Assembly (NCBI GenBank): GCA_002405405.1
Contig: DHLT01000054.1
Span: forward strand, 1 to 8,101
DNA length: 8,101 nt
Origin: Ignavibacteria bacterium UBA4661
GTDB lineage: Bacteria > Bacteroidota > Ignavibacteria > Kapaibacteriales > UBA4661
Direction: 5' to 3'
This document shows positions 1-7,152 of this stretch, piece by piece; position 1 is the first letter of the stretch; each line of letters opens with the position of its first letter. The notes under the pieces were generated by a model. That model did no database searches. It worked only from the letters and a program-made list of their open reading frames with translations, and was not told where the DNA came from. The position numbers and the translations under genes are program-made.

Positions 1-881
1 AAGGAAAGGCAAAAGGGGCAAAATCAAAAGGTTTGTTGGGGTTAGGTACGCCTGTTCTGCCACCATTGCCGCTACATTCAGGCGATCGCAATCGTACATC
101 GCCATTTGCATTTACCGGCAATAAGTTCGAGTTTCGTGCGGTTGGTTCAAATCAGAGTATTTCATTACCACTTATGGTGCTTAATACGATTGCTACTGAA
201 GCTATCGAAGATTTAACAGCAAGCGTTGAGAAAGCGATGAAAGGTAAAGTATCGCTTGAAGAAGCACTGCAAACCGTGCTTTCCGATGTTATGAAAGCGC
301 ATAAACGAATTATTTTTGGTGGTGATAATTATTCTGATGCATGGAAAGCAGAAGCAAAGAAACGCGGCTTACTGATTCTTTCGAGTTCAATCGATGCATA
401 CAAAGTGTTCAAGACCAAAAAGAATCCCGCACTCTTCAAAAAATATGGTGTCTTAAGTGAACGTGAGTGGCATGCTCGGGAAGAAATTGCATATGACCAG
501 TATGTCAAAACTATTACAATTGAAGCTGAATCAACAGCATCAATCGCACAACGTATGGTGCTGCCAATGGCTATTCGTTATGTTAATGATCTTGCTACCA
601 CAGTAGCTAATATCAAAGCATTAGGTGTTGAAAGCCCTGGTACGCTTTCGACATTAACAACTGTAGCAAGTTTGGTAGATAGTTTGCGTGTAGCTTTGGA
701 TACACTCATCAAAGTCAATGCTGATGTTGATGGCGATATCGAAGAAAAAGCTCACTACATGAAACATAAGTCGATTCCTGCTATGTCTGCTGTACGTGAG
801 ATTGTCGATGCACTTGAAACAGTCCTTCCTGATGATTATTGGGTTCTACCGACCTATTCAGAAATGCTTTTCATTAAGTAA
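1..881 (+). CDS. glnN: Glutamine synthetase type III, C-terminal part (5' end outside window)
   Basis: Glutamine synthetase joins ammonia to glutamate using ATP in the cytoplasm. The reading frame is open from base 3 to the TAA at 879-881, giving about 292 visible residues; the TTG near base 33 is internal and not a real start. The diagnostic sequence is RNRTSPFAFTGNKFEFR (about bases 87-137), the GSIII version of the substrate-binding and KFEFR signature. It is followed by MVLNTIATEA, the AHKRIIFGGDNYSDAW block and GVLSEREWHAREEIAYDQYVK, all typical of GSIII rather than the shorter GSI or GSII. GSIII proteins are usually about 700 residues, so more than half of the gene lies to the left. The C-terminal part looks intact, without frameshift. 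It converges on the penicillin-binding protein gene and shares a terminator with it. Type assignment is confident; the symbol follows common use for GSIII. Confidence 0.93.
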   Translation, partial: GKAKGAKSKGLLGLGTPVLPPLPLHSGDRNRTSPFAFTGNKFEFRAVGSNQSISLPLMVLNTIATEAIEDLTASVEKAMKGKVSLEEALQTVLSDVMKAHKRIIFGGDNYSDAWKAEAKKRGLLILSSSIDAYKVFKTKKNPALFKKYGVLSEREWHAREEIAYDQYVKTITIEAESTASIAQRMVLPMAIRYVNDLATTVANIKALGVESPGTLSTLTTVASLVDSLRVALDTLIKVNADVDGDIEEKAHYMKHKSIPAMSAVREIVDALETVLPDDYWVLPTYSEMLFIK

Positions 882-919
882 GCAATTTCTAATCATCAAG
901 AACAGAATCCACAAAAAAC

Positions 920-948
920 AAGGGCAATCACATGCAGTGGTTGCCCTT
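920..948. terminator. Bidirectional hairpin terminator between glnN and the PBP gene
   Basis: The arms AAGGGCAATCAC (920-931) and GTGGTTGCCCTT (937-948) pair over 12 positions with a single G-T wobble, around the 5-base loop ATGCA. On the plus strand the stem is followed by a T-rich run (949-961, atcttttgttttt). On the minus strand it is followed by the complement of the A-rich run 911-918. It lies 38 bases after the glnN stop and 46 bases beyond the PBP stop, so it can end both converging transcripts. Confidence 0.85.
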
Positions 949-994
949 ATCTTTTGTTTTTGTATAACAGTACGGAAGGATGTTCTGCGTTATC

Positions 995-3259
995 TTATTG
1001 TGTTTCGAGAATGCAGTGTTTTTCTTGTGCCGACCATAGCGCACGTACTACGCGCGAACCATTTCCTTTGATATGTCCACGTAATTTTGAACCATGTAAA
1101 ATAGCCATAGCTCGGCGTACACTCAGACCTTGCAGTACAGGTAGTGCCTCAGGTAAGTCAGTTATGCTTACTGCTGTACAAAAACGAATTTGTACAGTTG
1201 TACCAAGGGCAGTTTGTTCGTGTGGTATGACTGATTGTGTCAGAATAATTGATTGAGGACTTGGCGTTGTTTCATGTGTATAGCGCAAACCTTTCGCACG
1301 CAGAATTATTTCAGCATCGCTCCACTGCATCCCGCGAATATCGGGCATCGTTGTAAGTGTTGTTGACATCGCACCAGCAGATTGTTCTTGCGACTGATGT
1401 ACTTGCGTATGCTGAGATTGAGGTGAATTCACCGAGGGCGTAGGTAAAGTGAGTAATCCTGCCGAAACAATTTGCTGAGCAATTTTTCGGAAAATCGGTG
1501 CAGCAACTTCGCCGCCATAGTAGCCGTTACGGGGTTTAGTCAGCATGACAAGAAGTGCTACTTGTGGTTGCTCTGCAGGAAAAAAACCTGCAAAAGAAGC
1601 TGTATAATCTTGTTTGGAATATCGTCCGTCAGTAAGCTGTTGCGCAGTGCCTGTTTTGCCTGCTATAGTCATGCCCTCAAGGCGTACGGGTCTTCCGGTA
1701 CCGTTTTGAACGACATTCACGAGCATAGCATTAACTTTATTTGCTGTTTCTTCAGAAATCACGCGGCGTATTTTTTGTGGTTGAAATGCTTTAATGACGG
1801 TTCCTGTTTCATTACGAATTTCTTTGACTACAAAGGGTTTCATCATAATGCCACGATTCGCAACAGTGCAGTACGCATTGAGCAATTGTAGAGGCGTTGC
1901 TCCGAGCGAATAGCCAAAAGCCATAAACTGTTTGGTCGTTAAGTCAAACTCGCGGGGCTTCCGAACAATACCGCGAATTTCACCGGGAATATCGATACCC
2001 GATACAATACCAAATCCGAAATCGCGCACATACTTGTAAAACTTGTCATTACGAAGCAATTGAGATTGTTCTGCAGCAACGATATTACTCGATTGCTCAA
2101 GCGCATGAGTAAAAGTAATCATGCCATGTTGTGGGTGATCGTCGCGTATAGTTCGGTCGGCACATTGCCATACGCCATCATGAGCATAAACCATACTTTC
2201 AGGTGTAAGGAGTTTCTCTTCGATAAGTGCAGAAGCGGTTACAATTTTAAAAGTAGAACCCGGTTCATACATGTCCGTAATTGCTCTATTTCGAATGAAT
2301 TCGTCACGTGCCGAGCTTGGATCATTGGGGTTAAAAGTTGGAAAAGAAGCCATTGCCAAAACCTCACCGGTGCGAGGATCAACGGCAATAGCAGTTCCTG
2401 ATTCGGCATTGGCAGATTCTACACCCTTCTTGAGTTCGTGTTCAACAATGCCTTGAATGTGCATATCGAGTGTCAGCGTCAGCGAGGAACCATTACGCGG
2501 TGCTTGAAGCGGTTCATCGGAAATCGGACGTTTTTTTCCACGCCCATCTCGATAGAGAATCGTCATGCCGTTTGCACCTTTTAACAAAGAGTCAAAACTC
2601 ATTTCTAAACCACTGACACCACGATTATCAATATCTGTGAAGCCAAGAATTTGTGCTCCGAGAGAGCCAAAGCCAAAGTAGCGACGCGGCTCGCGAATTC
2701 GAATGAGTCCGTCGTCTTGCAAAGTATCGAGTGGTGTCATGCTTTCAGCGGCGATCCCACGTTCCAACCACACAAATGATGAATGTGCAGAAGAAATTTT
2801 TTTTAGGTAGATATCCGGAGATTTCCCTGTCAATGATGATAAAAGACGAGCAATGGTTGACGAGGATTCTACCATGTTCGGATCAACTGCAATCGATAAG
2901 CGTGGCAGCGTCGTTGCAATAATTCGTTGATGCCGATCGTACATAGCACCACGCTCTGCCGCGAGTGTGATCTTAGCTTCATATTGCTTGCGCGCCATAT
3001 CTCGGTAGCTGTCGCCATTATAGAGCTGAATTGAAAAGAGCTTTGCCAAAACCAGGCAGAAACCGGCACCTAAGCCAAGAAAAATCGTCAGTAATTTGAT
3101 TTTCCCCCAATCAATTGCCTTTGAATCCTGCTGTTGTACACCTTGGATGAAAGGAGAATGTTCAGAAGGCGTGGAGCCGCTACGATCCTGTTGAGTTGTA
3201 GCGGAAGAAAACGACGAACGACGTTTGGGTGATTGATGTGAAGACGATGTAAAGTTCAT
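995..3259 (-). CDS. ftsI: Septal peptidoglycan transpeptidase (FtsI/PBP3-type, class B PBP) with C-terminal PASTA region
   Basis: This class B penicillin-binding protein cross-links septal peptidoglycan in the periplasm. The 754 residues comprise a Ser/Gln-rich cytoplasmic head (1-50), one membrane anchor (about 54-78), a PBP dimerisation/pedestal domain (about 95-250, with AERGAMYDR and NRGVSGLE), and a transpeptidase domain (about 285-600). All three active-site motifs are present: STFK with nucleophile Ser335, SSN at 390-392, and KTG at 535-537. A Pro/Ser/Gln-rich spacer (about 603-635) leads to one recognisable PASTA repeat (about 637-694) and a second, weaker one to the C-terminus. The ATG overlaps the ftsL stop (ATGA), implying translational coupling and supporting this start. 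PASTA-bearing FtsI proteins occur in Bacteroidota and relatives as well as in Gram-positives. Its FtsL partner upstream favours a division role over elongation (PBP2/MrdA). Confidence 0.93.
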   Translation of the reverse strand: MNFTSSSHQSPKRRSSFSSATTQQDRSGSTPSEHSPFIQGVQQQDSKAIDWGKIKLLTIFLGLGAGFCLVLAKLFSIQLYNGDSYRDMARKQYEAKITLAAERGAMYDRHQRIIATTLPRLSIAVDPNMVESSSTIARLLSSLTGKSPDIYLKKISSAHSSFVWLERGIAAESMTPLDTLQDDGLIRIREPRRYFGFGSLGAQILGFTDIDNRGVSGLEMSFDSLLKGANGMTILYRDGRGKKRPISDEPLQAPRNGSSLTLTLDMHIQGIVEHELKKGVESANAESGTAIAVDPRTGEVLAMASFPTFNPNDPSSARDEFIRNRAITDMYEPGSTFKIVTASALIEEKLLTPESMVYAHDGVWQCADRTIRDDHPQHGMITFTHALEQSSNIVAAEQSQLLRNDKFYKYVRDFGFGIVSGIDIPGEIRGIVRKPREFDLTTKQFMAFGYSLGATPLQLLNAYCTVANRGIMMKPFVVKEIRNETGTVIKAFQPQKIRRVISEETANKVNAMLVNVVQNGTGRPVRLEGMTIAGKTGTAQQLTDGRYSKQDYTASFAGFFPAEQPQVALLVMLTKPRNGYYGGEVAAPIFRKIAQQIVSAGLLTLPTPSVNSPQSQHTQVHQSQEQSAGAMSTTLTTMPDIRGMQWSDAEIILRAKGLRYTHETTPSPQSIILTQSVIPHEQTALGTTVQIRFCTAVSITDLPEALPVLQGLSVRRAMAILHGSKLRGHIKGNGSRVVRALWSAQEKHCILETQ

Positions 3260-3672
3260 TTCAAAACTTCCGGTGCAGTAGAAGGATGAATCATACCTAA
3301 TTTTTCACGAGCAATCGTTGTAATACGTTCCGGCGATTGCAAACGAACAGAGCGTGCTTGCAGCACTTCGTTTTGCTGTACTAATCGCCGATGCTCTTGG
3401 CGTAGTGTATTGACTTCTTCAAACAAGCGATTTACTTCTAATGTATTGCTGACAAAAAGCACGATGATCAGCGATGAGATAAGCAAAAGAAAAAAAATAC
3501 TCCACCGATTGAGTGTGCGGTATTGGCGGATGTATTGTGTGTTCTCGCGTTGTGATGGTGGCGGTGCAGAGGTATGCGTAGCAGGCGTATGCTTACGTGT
3601 TGACACACCACGCGGCGAATTGACACCGGATGCACGGACGGGATCTTTAGCAGAATAGTGTTTTGCTGGCAT
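3256..3672 (-). CDS. ftsL: FtsL-like cell division protein
   Basis: A 138-residue bitopic membrane protein of FtsL architecture. It has a polar, basic N-terminal tail (1-55, rich in Pro, Thr and His), one hydrophobic span (about 58-76, IFFLLLISSLIIVLFVS), a heptad-rich coiled coil (about 78-112, LFEEVNTLRQEHRRLVQQNE), and the ending SPERITTIAREKLGM. That ending closely resembles the FtsL/FtsB C-terminus. FtsL with FtsB and FtsQ recruits and activates the FtsW-FtsI septal synthase. Its last codon overlaps the first codon of the transpeptidase gene by four bases, the usual ftsL-ftsI order. Sequence conservation in this family is low, so the call rests on topology, the C-terminal motif and the neighbour; FtsB/DivIC is the main alternative. 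No Shine-Dalgarno sequence precedes the ATG. The N-terminal tail is longer than in E. coli FtsL. Confidence 0.82.
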   Translation of the reverse strand: MPAKHYSAKDPVRASGVNSPRGVSTRKHTPATHTSAPPPSQRENTQYIRQYRTLNRWSIFFLLLISSLIIVLFVSNTLEVNRLFEEVNTLRQEHRRLVQQNEVLQARSVRLQSPERITTIAREKLGMIHPSTAPEVLK

Positions 3673-3834
3673 GGGAAAACTATCAAGAAAAATAGTGCAA
3701 ACAATCCTGCTGATGCAGGTGGCTTGAACAAAAAGTTGTAAGTACTTTGCAATGTTACAAACTCTTTAAAAAAATGGCATGATTTTCTTAAATAAGCACT
3801 TGCTTGATGGACTACTGATACTTTTCCAACATAT
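3673..3834. promoter_or_regulatory. Divergent intergenic region between ftsL and the barrel-protein gene
   Basis: These 162 bases must hold the promoters for ftsL-ftsI (leftward) and the barrel gene (rightward). Rightward, TACTTTTC at 3819-3826 resembles the Bacteroidota -7 element TAnnTTTG, but the matching -33 element is poor. If it is used, translation would start downstream of the first ATG at 3835. A small hairpin, CCTGC-TGAT-GCAGG (3706-3719), lies in the presumed ftsL leader. No leftward promoter stands out. The promoter assignment is positional; the elements are weak. Confidence 0.35.
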
Positions 3835-4662
3835 ATGTTTGTAGAAGTCTATAAGCCAATTTCTGTTTTTTGCGGATTCGTCTTCTGTGAGAGCGATATG
3901 CACAATGTTCGATATATGAGTCAATTGCAAGATATGCAGCATGTCGTTGCTTTAATTAAAGCAAATACTTTATCATGGCTTTGTGTCATGCTTATGGCAT
4001 TGTGGGGTTTGATACAAATACCTCAGACTATGTATGCACAAACACAAAAAACAACACCAACGAAACAACCTCAAACTAAGCAAACAACTCCCCAACAGAA
4101 ATCAACAACAAAGCAACCAACAACAAGTAAGGAAATTCCTACACCGCAAGAAGACGCTCAAGAAGAAATGCTCTATGGCGGCTATCCTGTGGTGATATCG
4201 CCTCCTCTCAGTCCTGATAAGCAGTGGAGTGGTGGTGTTCTTCTGACAACACCATTTTTCAGCGTACTCAATTCGCCGGCAGGAGGCGTCAGTGTTGGCT
4301 ATGCGTTATCGCCTGCCTTGCATGTAGGAGCGTTCTGCGGATTAGCTACCCATACCGATACAGCTGTTGGGACACAGTATGTGGCAGGTATGTTTGGTCG
4401 TTTGATCTTTCGTGCCACAACCATTAAGCCTATTGCCGAACTCGTAGCATTTGTTGGTTCAACACGCGGTCTTGACACAGTCGGCGTACTCGTATCGCAG
4501 ATGGGGTATGGATTACGATTAAATCTTGGCGCACAATATTTTATCACGCAAAATGTCGGCGTACGTGGTACAGTTGCATTATTCAATGTTCAGTTGCAAG
4601 AAAACGGTATACGCCAATTCGGCATTCTTGCACCGACCGTTGGTATTGAATGGTTTTTCTAA
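3835..4662 (+). CDS. Putative outer-membrane beta-barrel protein with Thr/Gln/Lys/Pro-rich linker, function unknown
   Basis: I do not recognise this family. The frame opens with ATG at 3835, but a signal peptide is best formed from a later Met: candidates are codons 22 (3898), 28 (3916) and 34 (3934). From codon 34 one sees a short polar start with a Lys, a hydrophobic core (about 45-62, LSWLCVMLMALWGLI) and a likely cleavage after YA at residue 68. Residues 69-112 form a low-complexity linker of Thr, Gln, Lys and Pro. Residues 130-275 alternate polar and hydrophobic residues with frequent Gly and aromatics (GVSVGYAL, LHVGAFCGLA, YGLRLNLGAQYFI, VGVRGTVALF). The protein ends in IEWFF; a terminal Phe is typical of proteins inserted by BamA. 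The size fits a small, perhaps 8-stranded, barrel. It is monocistronic, divergent from ftsL and convergent with the next gene. Membrane location is inferred from pattern alone. Confidence 0.7.
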   Translation: MFVEVYKPISVFCGFVFCESDMHNVRYMSQLQDMQHVVALIKANTLSWLCVMLMALWGLIQIPQTMYAQTQKTTPTKQPQTKQTTPQQKSTTKQPTTSKEIPTPQEDAQEEMLYGGYPVVISPPLSPDKQWSGGVLLTTPFFSVLNSPAGGVSVGYALSPALHVGAFCGLATHTDTAVGTQYVAGMFGRLIFRATTIKPIAELVAFVGSTRGLDTVGVLVSQMGYGLRLNLGAQYFITQNVGVRGTVALFNVQLQENGIRQFGILAPTVGIEWFF

Positions 4663-4664
4663 GT

Positions 4665-4699
4665 AAATAGTTTTTCCAAGTAGGAGGAGAATACTATTT
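4665..4699. terminator. Possible weak terminator hairpin between converging genes
   Basis: AAATAGT (4665-4671) and ACTATTT (4693-4699) are exact inverted repeats. Partial pairing continues inward (TTTTCC against GGAGAAT, with mismatches). The element fills the 31-base gap between the barrel gene and the hydratase gene and includes the hydratase TAG stop. The stem is AT-rich and no clean T-tract follows, so termination here is only a possibility. Confidence 0.3.
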
Positions 4700-5458
4700 C
4701 GTCAAAAATTTTGCAACTCCTGCTTTACAATCGTCTGTGCTGCGAGCGTTAACATTCATAGAACAAGCATATTGAATACCGGACTCTAGTGACATGCTAT
4801 GGAGTTGTGCCATCAAGCCTTTGGTCAAAGAAAGTGCCGACATACTGTTGCTTGCGAGGAGTTGGGCATATTCTTCGGTTGCCGTATCAAGTTCATGATG
4901 GTCTACTGCTTTCGTGATAAAGCCCATCTGCTCTGCTTCTGTTGAAGAAAAAGTTCGCGCTGTTAAAAGTAAATCGCGTGCGCGAGTGTCGCCAACTTTT
5001 TTTATCAAATACACACTAACAATTGCAGGAATGAAGCCAATGCGTACTTCCGAATAGCAAAACGACGCATGATCGCGTGAGGCAATGACGGCATCGCATA
5101 CTGAAACAATACCACACCCGCCGGCAATTGCTGCTCCATGAACTTTTGCGATGACGGGCTTGGGGAAGGTATAAATCGCATGAAGCGTATCGGCAAGTCG
5201 CCGTGAATCAGCAAGGTTATCCATAGTCGAGAATTGTGAAATCTCTTGTAAATATGCTAAATCGATACCAGCGCAGAATGTCTTACCATGAGCCGCCAAA
5301 ACAACCACACGAACATCATTGTTATATTCGACCTCAGAAAGTGCTGAACGTAATTCCTGTAAAAGCGTTGGACTAAGAGCATTACGTTTTTCGGCACGAT
5401 TGAGTGTAATCGTTGCAATGTTATTGCGAATGTCAAGCAGAAGTGTTGTATATGCCAT
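4694..5458 (-). CDS. Enoyl-CoA hydratase/isomerase family protein (methylglutaconyl-CoA hydratase-like)
   Basis: A 254-residue crotonase-fold protein of normal family length, predicted to be cytoplasmic and to act on an acyl-CoA. The N-terminal block ITLNRAEKRNALSPTLL is the crotonase signature. FCAGIDL (61-67) supplies one oxyanion-hole peptide and AGGCGIVSVCD (112-122) the other. SEVRIGFIPAIVSVYLI (136-152) closely matches the block seen in methylglutaconyl-CoA hydratase (LiuC/AUH-like) proteins. Relative to rat mitochondrial enoyl-CoA hydratase, the catalytic Glu164 position is kept (Glu137), but the Glu144 position is Gly116. That makes classical short-chain beta-oxidation hydratase activity doubtful; a one-Glu hydratase, isomerase or other crotonase reaction is possible. 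No leucine-degradation or beta-oxidation gene lies nearby to fix the substrate. It is transcribed alone, divergently from gatB, and has no Shine-Dalgarno sequence. Family is secure; the exact reaction is not. Confidence 0.88.
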   Translation of the reverse strand: MAYTTLLLDIRNNIATITLNRAEKRNALSPTLLQELRSALSEVEYNNDVRVVVLAAHGKTFCAGIDLAYLQEISQFSTMDNLADSRRLADTLHAIYTFPKPVIAKVHGAAIAGGCGIVSVCDAVIASRDHASFCYSEVRIGFIPAIVSVYLIKKVGDTRARDLLLTARTFSSTEAEQMGFITKAVDHHELDTATEEYAQLLASNSMSALSLTKGLMAQLHSMSLESGIQYACSMNVNARSTDDCKAGVAKFLTK

Positions 5459-5493
5459 AGTATTCTAAAACAAGAATGAGAGAATGAATGAGT

Positions 5494-5524
5494 TTGACAC
5501 AAAGTTGAGGCATGAAAATAGTAT
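5494..5524 (+). promoter_or_regulatory. Candidate promoter for gatB
   Basis: In the 127-base divergent gap between the hydratase gene and gatB, TTGACA (5494-5499) is a perfect -35 hexamer. TAGTAT (5519-5524) is a fair -10, but the spacer is 19 bases, longer than ideal. Transcription would begin near 5531, giving a leader of about 55 bases. The gap also holds GAATGA-type short direct repeats (5474-5492), whose role is unknown. This is a pattern match only; in Bacteroidota the -33/-7 promoter type often replaces this one. Confidence 0.35.
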
Positions 5525-5585
5525 TTTCGCACAAACGTAACAGAGTACATTTCATATTACACGTCTTTTCACACGATAAATTTTT

Positions 5586-7073
5586 ATGAGCGCGACAACA
5601 GTTTCACCTGAAATTTTGAATACCTATGAAATGGTTATCGGGTTAGAAGTGCATGCACAACTCCTGACGAAAACAAAAGCATTCTGCGGCGATTCGACGA
5701 CCTTCGGTGCAGAGCCAAATACTAATACATCGCCTCTGACATTGGGTCATCCGGGTACATTACCGGTACTCAATCGTGAGATGGTGGAGTTTACTATTCG
5801 TATGGGCTTGGCAACCAATAGTTCGATTCGCCCCGTATCGATGTTTGCCCGTAAACATTACTTCTATCCTGACCTGCCGAAAGGATATCAAATCTCTCAG
5901 TATGATGACCCTATCTGCTATGATGGGCATGTCGTAATCGAGTATGAAAATTCTGTCAAAGAAACAATCATGAAACGCATTGGTATTACAAGGATTCACC
6001 TTGAAGAAGATGCCGGTAAGTCCATTCACGATCTTGACCTTGAGAGACTGGTAGATCTGAATCGTGCGGGTGTACCTCTTATTGAAATTGTAAGCGAACC
6101 TGATATTCGTTCTGAAAAAGAAGCGGTTGCATACTTGACACAAATTCGCCAAACCTTGTTGTATCTCGGTATTTGTGACGGGAATATGGAGGAAGGTTCA
6201 TTGCGGTGTGATGTGAATATCTCTGTACGTAAAAAAGGCGCAGAGAAATATGGTACACGTGCTGAAGTAAAAAACATGAATAGTTTTCGCAATGTTGAGA
6301 AAGCAATTATACATGAATTTCAACGTCAAGTCGCCATCGTTGAGGCGGGGGGAACAGTTATTCAGCAGCCGCGCATGTGGGAGGCGGGCGAGGGGGTAAC
6401 ACGACCATTGCGGAGTAAAGAGCGTGCGCATGATTATCGTTATTTCCCTGAACCGGATCTGCCACCTGTGCACGTGGACCAAGCATGGATTGACCGTGTT
6501 CGTGCAACATTGCCGGAATTAGCTTTAGCACGTAAACAGCGATTTATAGCAGAGTTTGGCTTGCCTATGTATGATGCCGCAATCTTGACAGTAGAGCGTG
6601 ATGTCGCGCAGTATTTTGAAGACTGCTGTATGGCACTTACTGAGCGTACTAAAGAACGATTCAAACTTGTCAGCAATTGGTTGATGACCGAAGTTTTGCG
6701 AATTCTCTCCGAGAAAAAAATCAGTATTGCAGAGTTTGGTGTTGCTCCGCAAGCAATTGCAGAATTAGTCGAACTTTTTGCAAGTGATGTCATCAACAGC
6801 AAAGTTGCCAAAGAAATTTTTCCTGATGTAATCGCTGGAAAATCACCCAAAGCCATCGTGGATGAGCGGGGTTTGGCGCAAGTATCAGATACAGGCTTTA
6901 TCGTCGAGATTGTTGATCGTATTCTGACTGAAAATCAGGGTGAAGTTGACAAGTACAAAGGCGGACGTAAAAATGTCTTTGGTTTTTTTGTCGGTAAAAC
7001 ACTAGCTGCAACCAAAGGCAAAGCCAATCCAAAAGTAGTAACACAGATTTTACAAGAGCGATTAGACGCATAA
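5586..7073 (+). CDS. gatB: Aspartyl/glutamyl-tRNA(Asn/Gln) amidotransferase subunit B
   Basis: GatB is the tRNA-binding and kinase subunit of the GatCAB complex, which converts misacylated Glu-tRNA(Gln) and/or Asp-tRNA(Asn) to the correct aminoacyl-tRNA in the cytoplasm. The 495 residues match the full family length. The cradle domain carries EMVIGLEVHAQL (15-26), KGYQISQYDDPI (99-110), IHLEEDAGKS (137-146), PLIEIVSEPDIRS (164-176), GSLRCDVN (204-211) and DYRYFPEPDLPP (283-294). The helical and YqeY-like tail ends with KGKANPKVVTQIL (477-489). The Cys pattern CxC...CPxC seen in many GatB proteins is reduced to a single Cys34; the others are Asp36, Ser49 and Thr52, so the zinc knuckle is absent. 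The HPGTLP sequence (55-60) resembles Bacteroidota homologues as I recall them. gatA and gatC are not adjacent, which is common. There is no clear Shine-Dalgarno; the ATG follows an AT-rich leader. A hairpin follows the stop. Confidence 0.96.
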   Translation: MSATTVSPEILNTYEMVIGLEVHAQLLTKTKAFCGDSTTFGAEPNTNTSPLTLGHPGTLPVLNREMVEFTIRMGLATNSSIRPVSMFARKHYFYPDLPKGYQISQYDDPICYDGHVVIEYENSVKETIMKRIGITRIHLEEDAGKSIHDLDLERLVDLNRAGVPLIEIVSEPDIRSEKEAVAYLTQIRQTLLYLGICDGNMEEGSLRCDVNISVRKKGAEKYGTRAEVKNMNSFRNVEKAIIHEFQRQVAIVEAGGTVIQQPRMWEAGEGVTRPLRSKERAHDYRYFPEPDLPPVHVDQAWIDRVRATLPELALARKQRFIAEFGLPMYDAAILTVERDVAQYFEDCCMALTERTKERFKLVSNWLMTEVLRILSEKKISIAEFGVAPQAIAELVELFASDVINSKVAKEIFPDVIAGKSPKAIVDERGLAQVSDTGFIVEIVDRILTENQGEVDKYKGGRKNVFGFFVGKTLAATKGKANPKVVTQILQERLDA

Positions 7074-7124
7074 GTGAGTTCTATGCTGTGCTCGTGATAC
7101 TCATAGCTTGATTACTTTTCATAC

Positions 7125-7152
7125 AAGGGCGATACAGATGTGTATCGCCTTT
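7125..7152 (+). terminator. Hairpin terminator downstream of gatB
   Basis: AAGGGCGATACA (7125-7136) pairs with TGTATCGCCTTT (7141-7152) over 12 positions with one G-T wobble, around the tetraloop GATG. It starts 51 bases after the gatB stop. The T-tract after the stem is poor (TTT within the stem end, then GTTGCG), so termination may be less efficient than at 920-948, but the stem is long and GC-rich at its base. Confidence 0.65.

Noticed and set aside
33..881. A complete 282-residue gene starting at TTG 33
   Set aside because: The frame stays open to the left window edge and the protein matches only the C-terminal part of glutamine synthetase III, so it is a 5'-truncated gene, not a short one.
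796..1256. Overlapping plus-strand frames spanning the glnN end and the ftsI 3' end
   Set aside because: They overlap well-supported genes and a terminator, are Cys-rich without recognisable motifs, and have no supporting start context.
1472..1891. 139-codon plus-strand frame inside ftsI
   Set aside because: It is antisense to the conserved transpeptidase domain and has no family features of its own.
5474..5492. GAATGA short direct repeats before gatB as an operator or microsatellite
   Set aside because: Only two or three imperfect copies exist, too few to support a repeat or binding-site call.
6440..6856. 138-codon minus-strand frame inside gatB
   Set aside because: It is antisense to conserved GatB sequence, with Ser/Arg-rich shadow composition.
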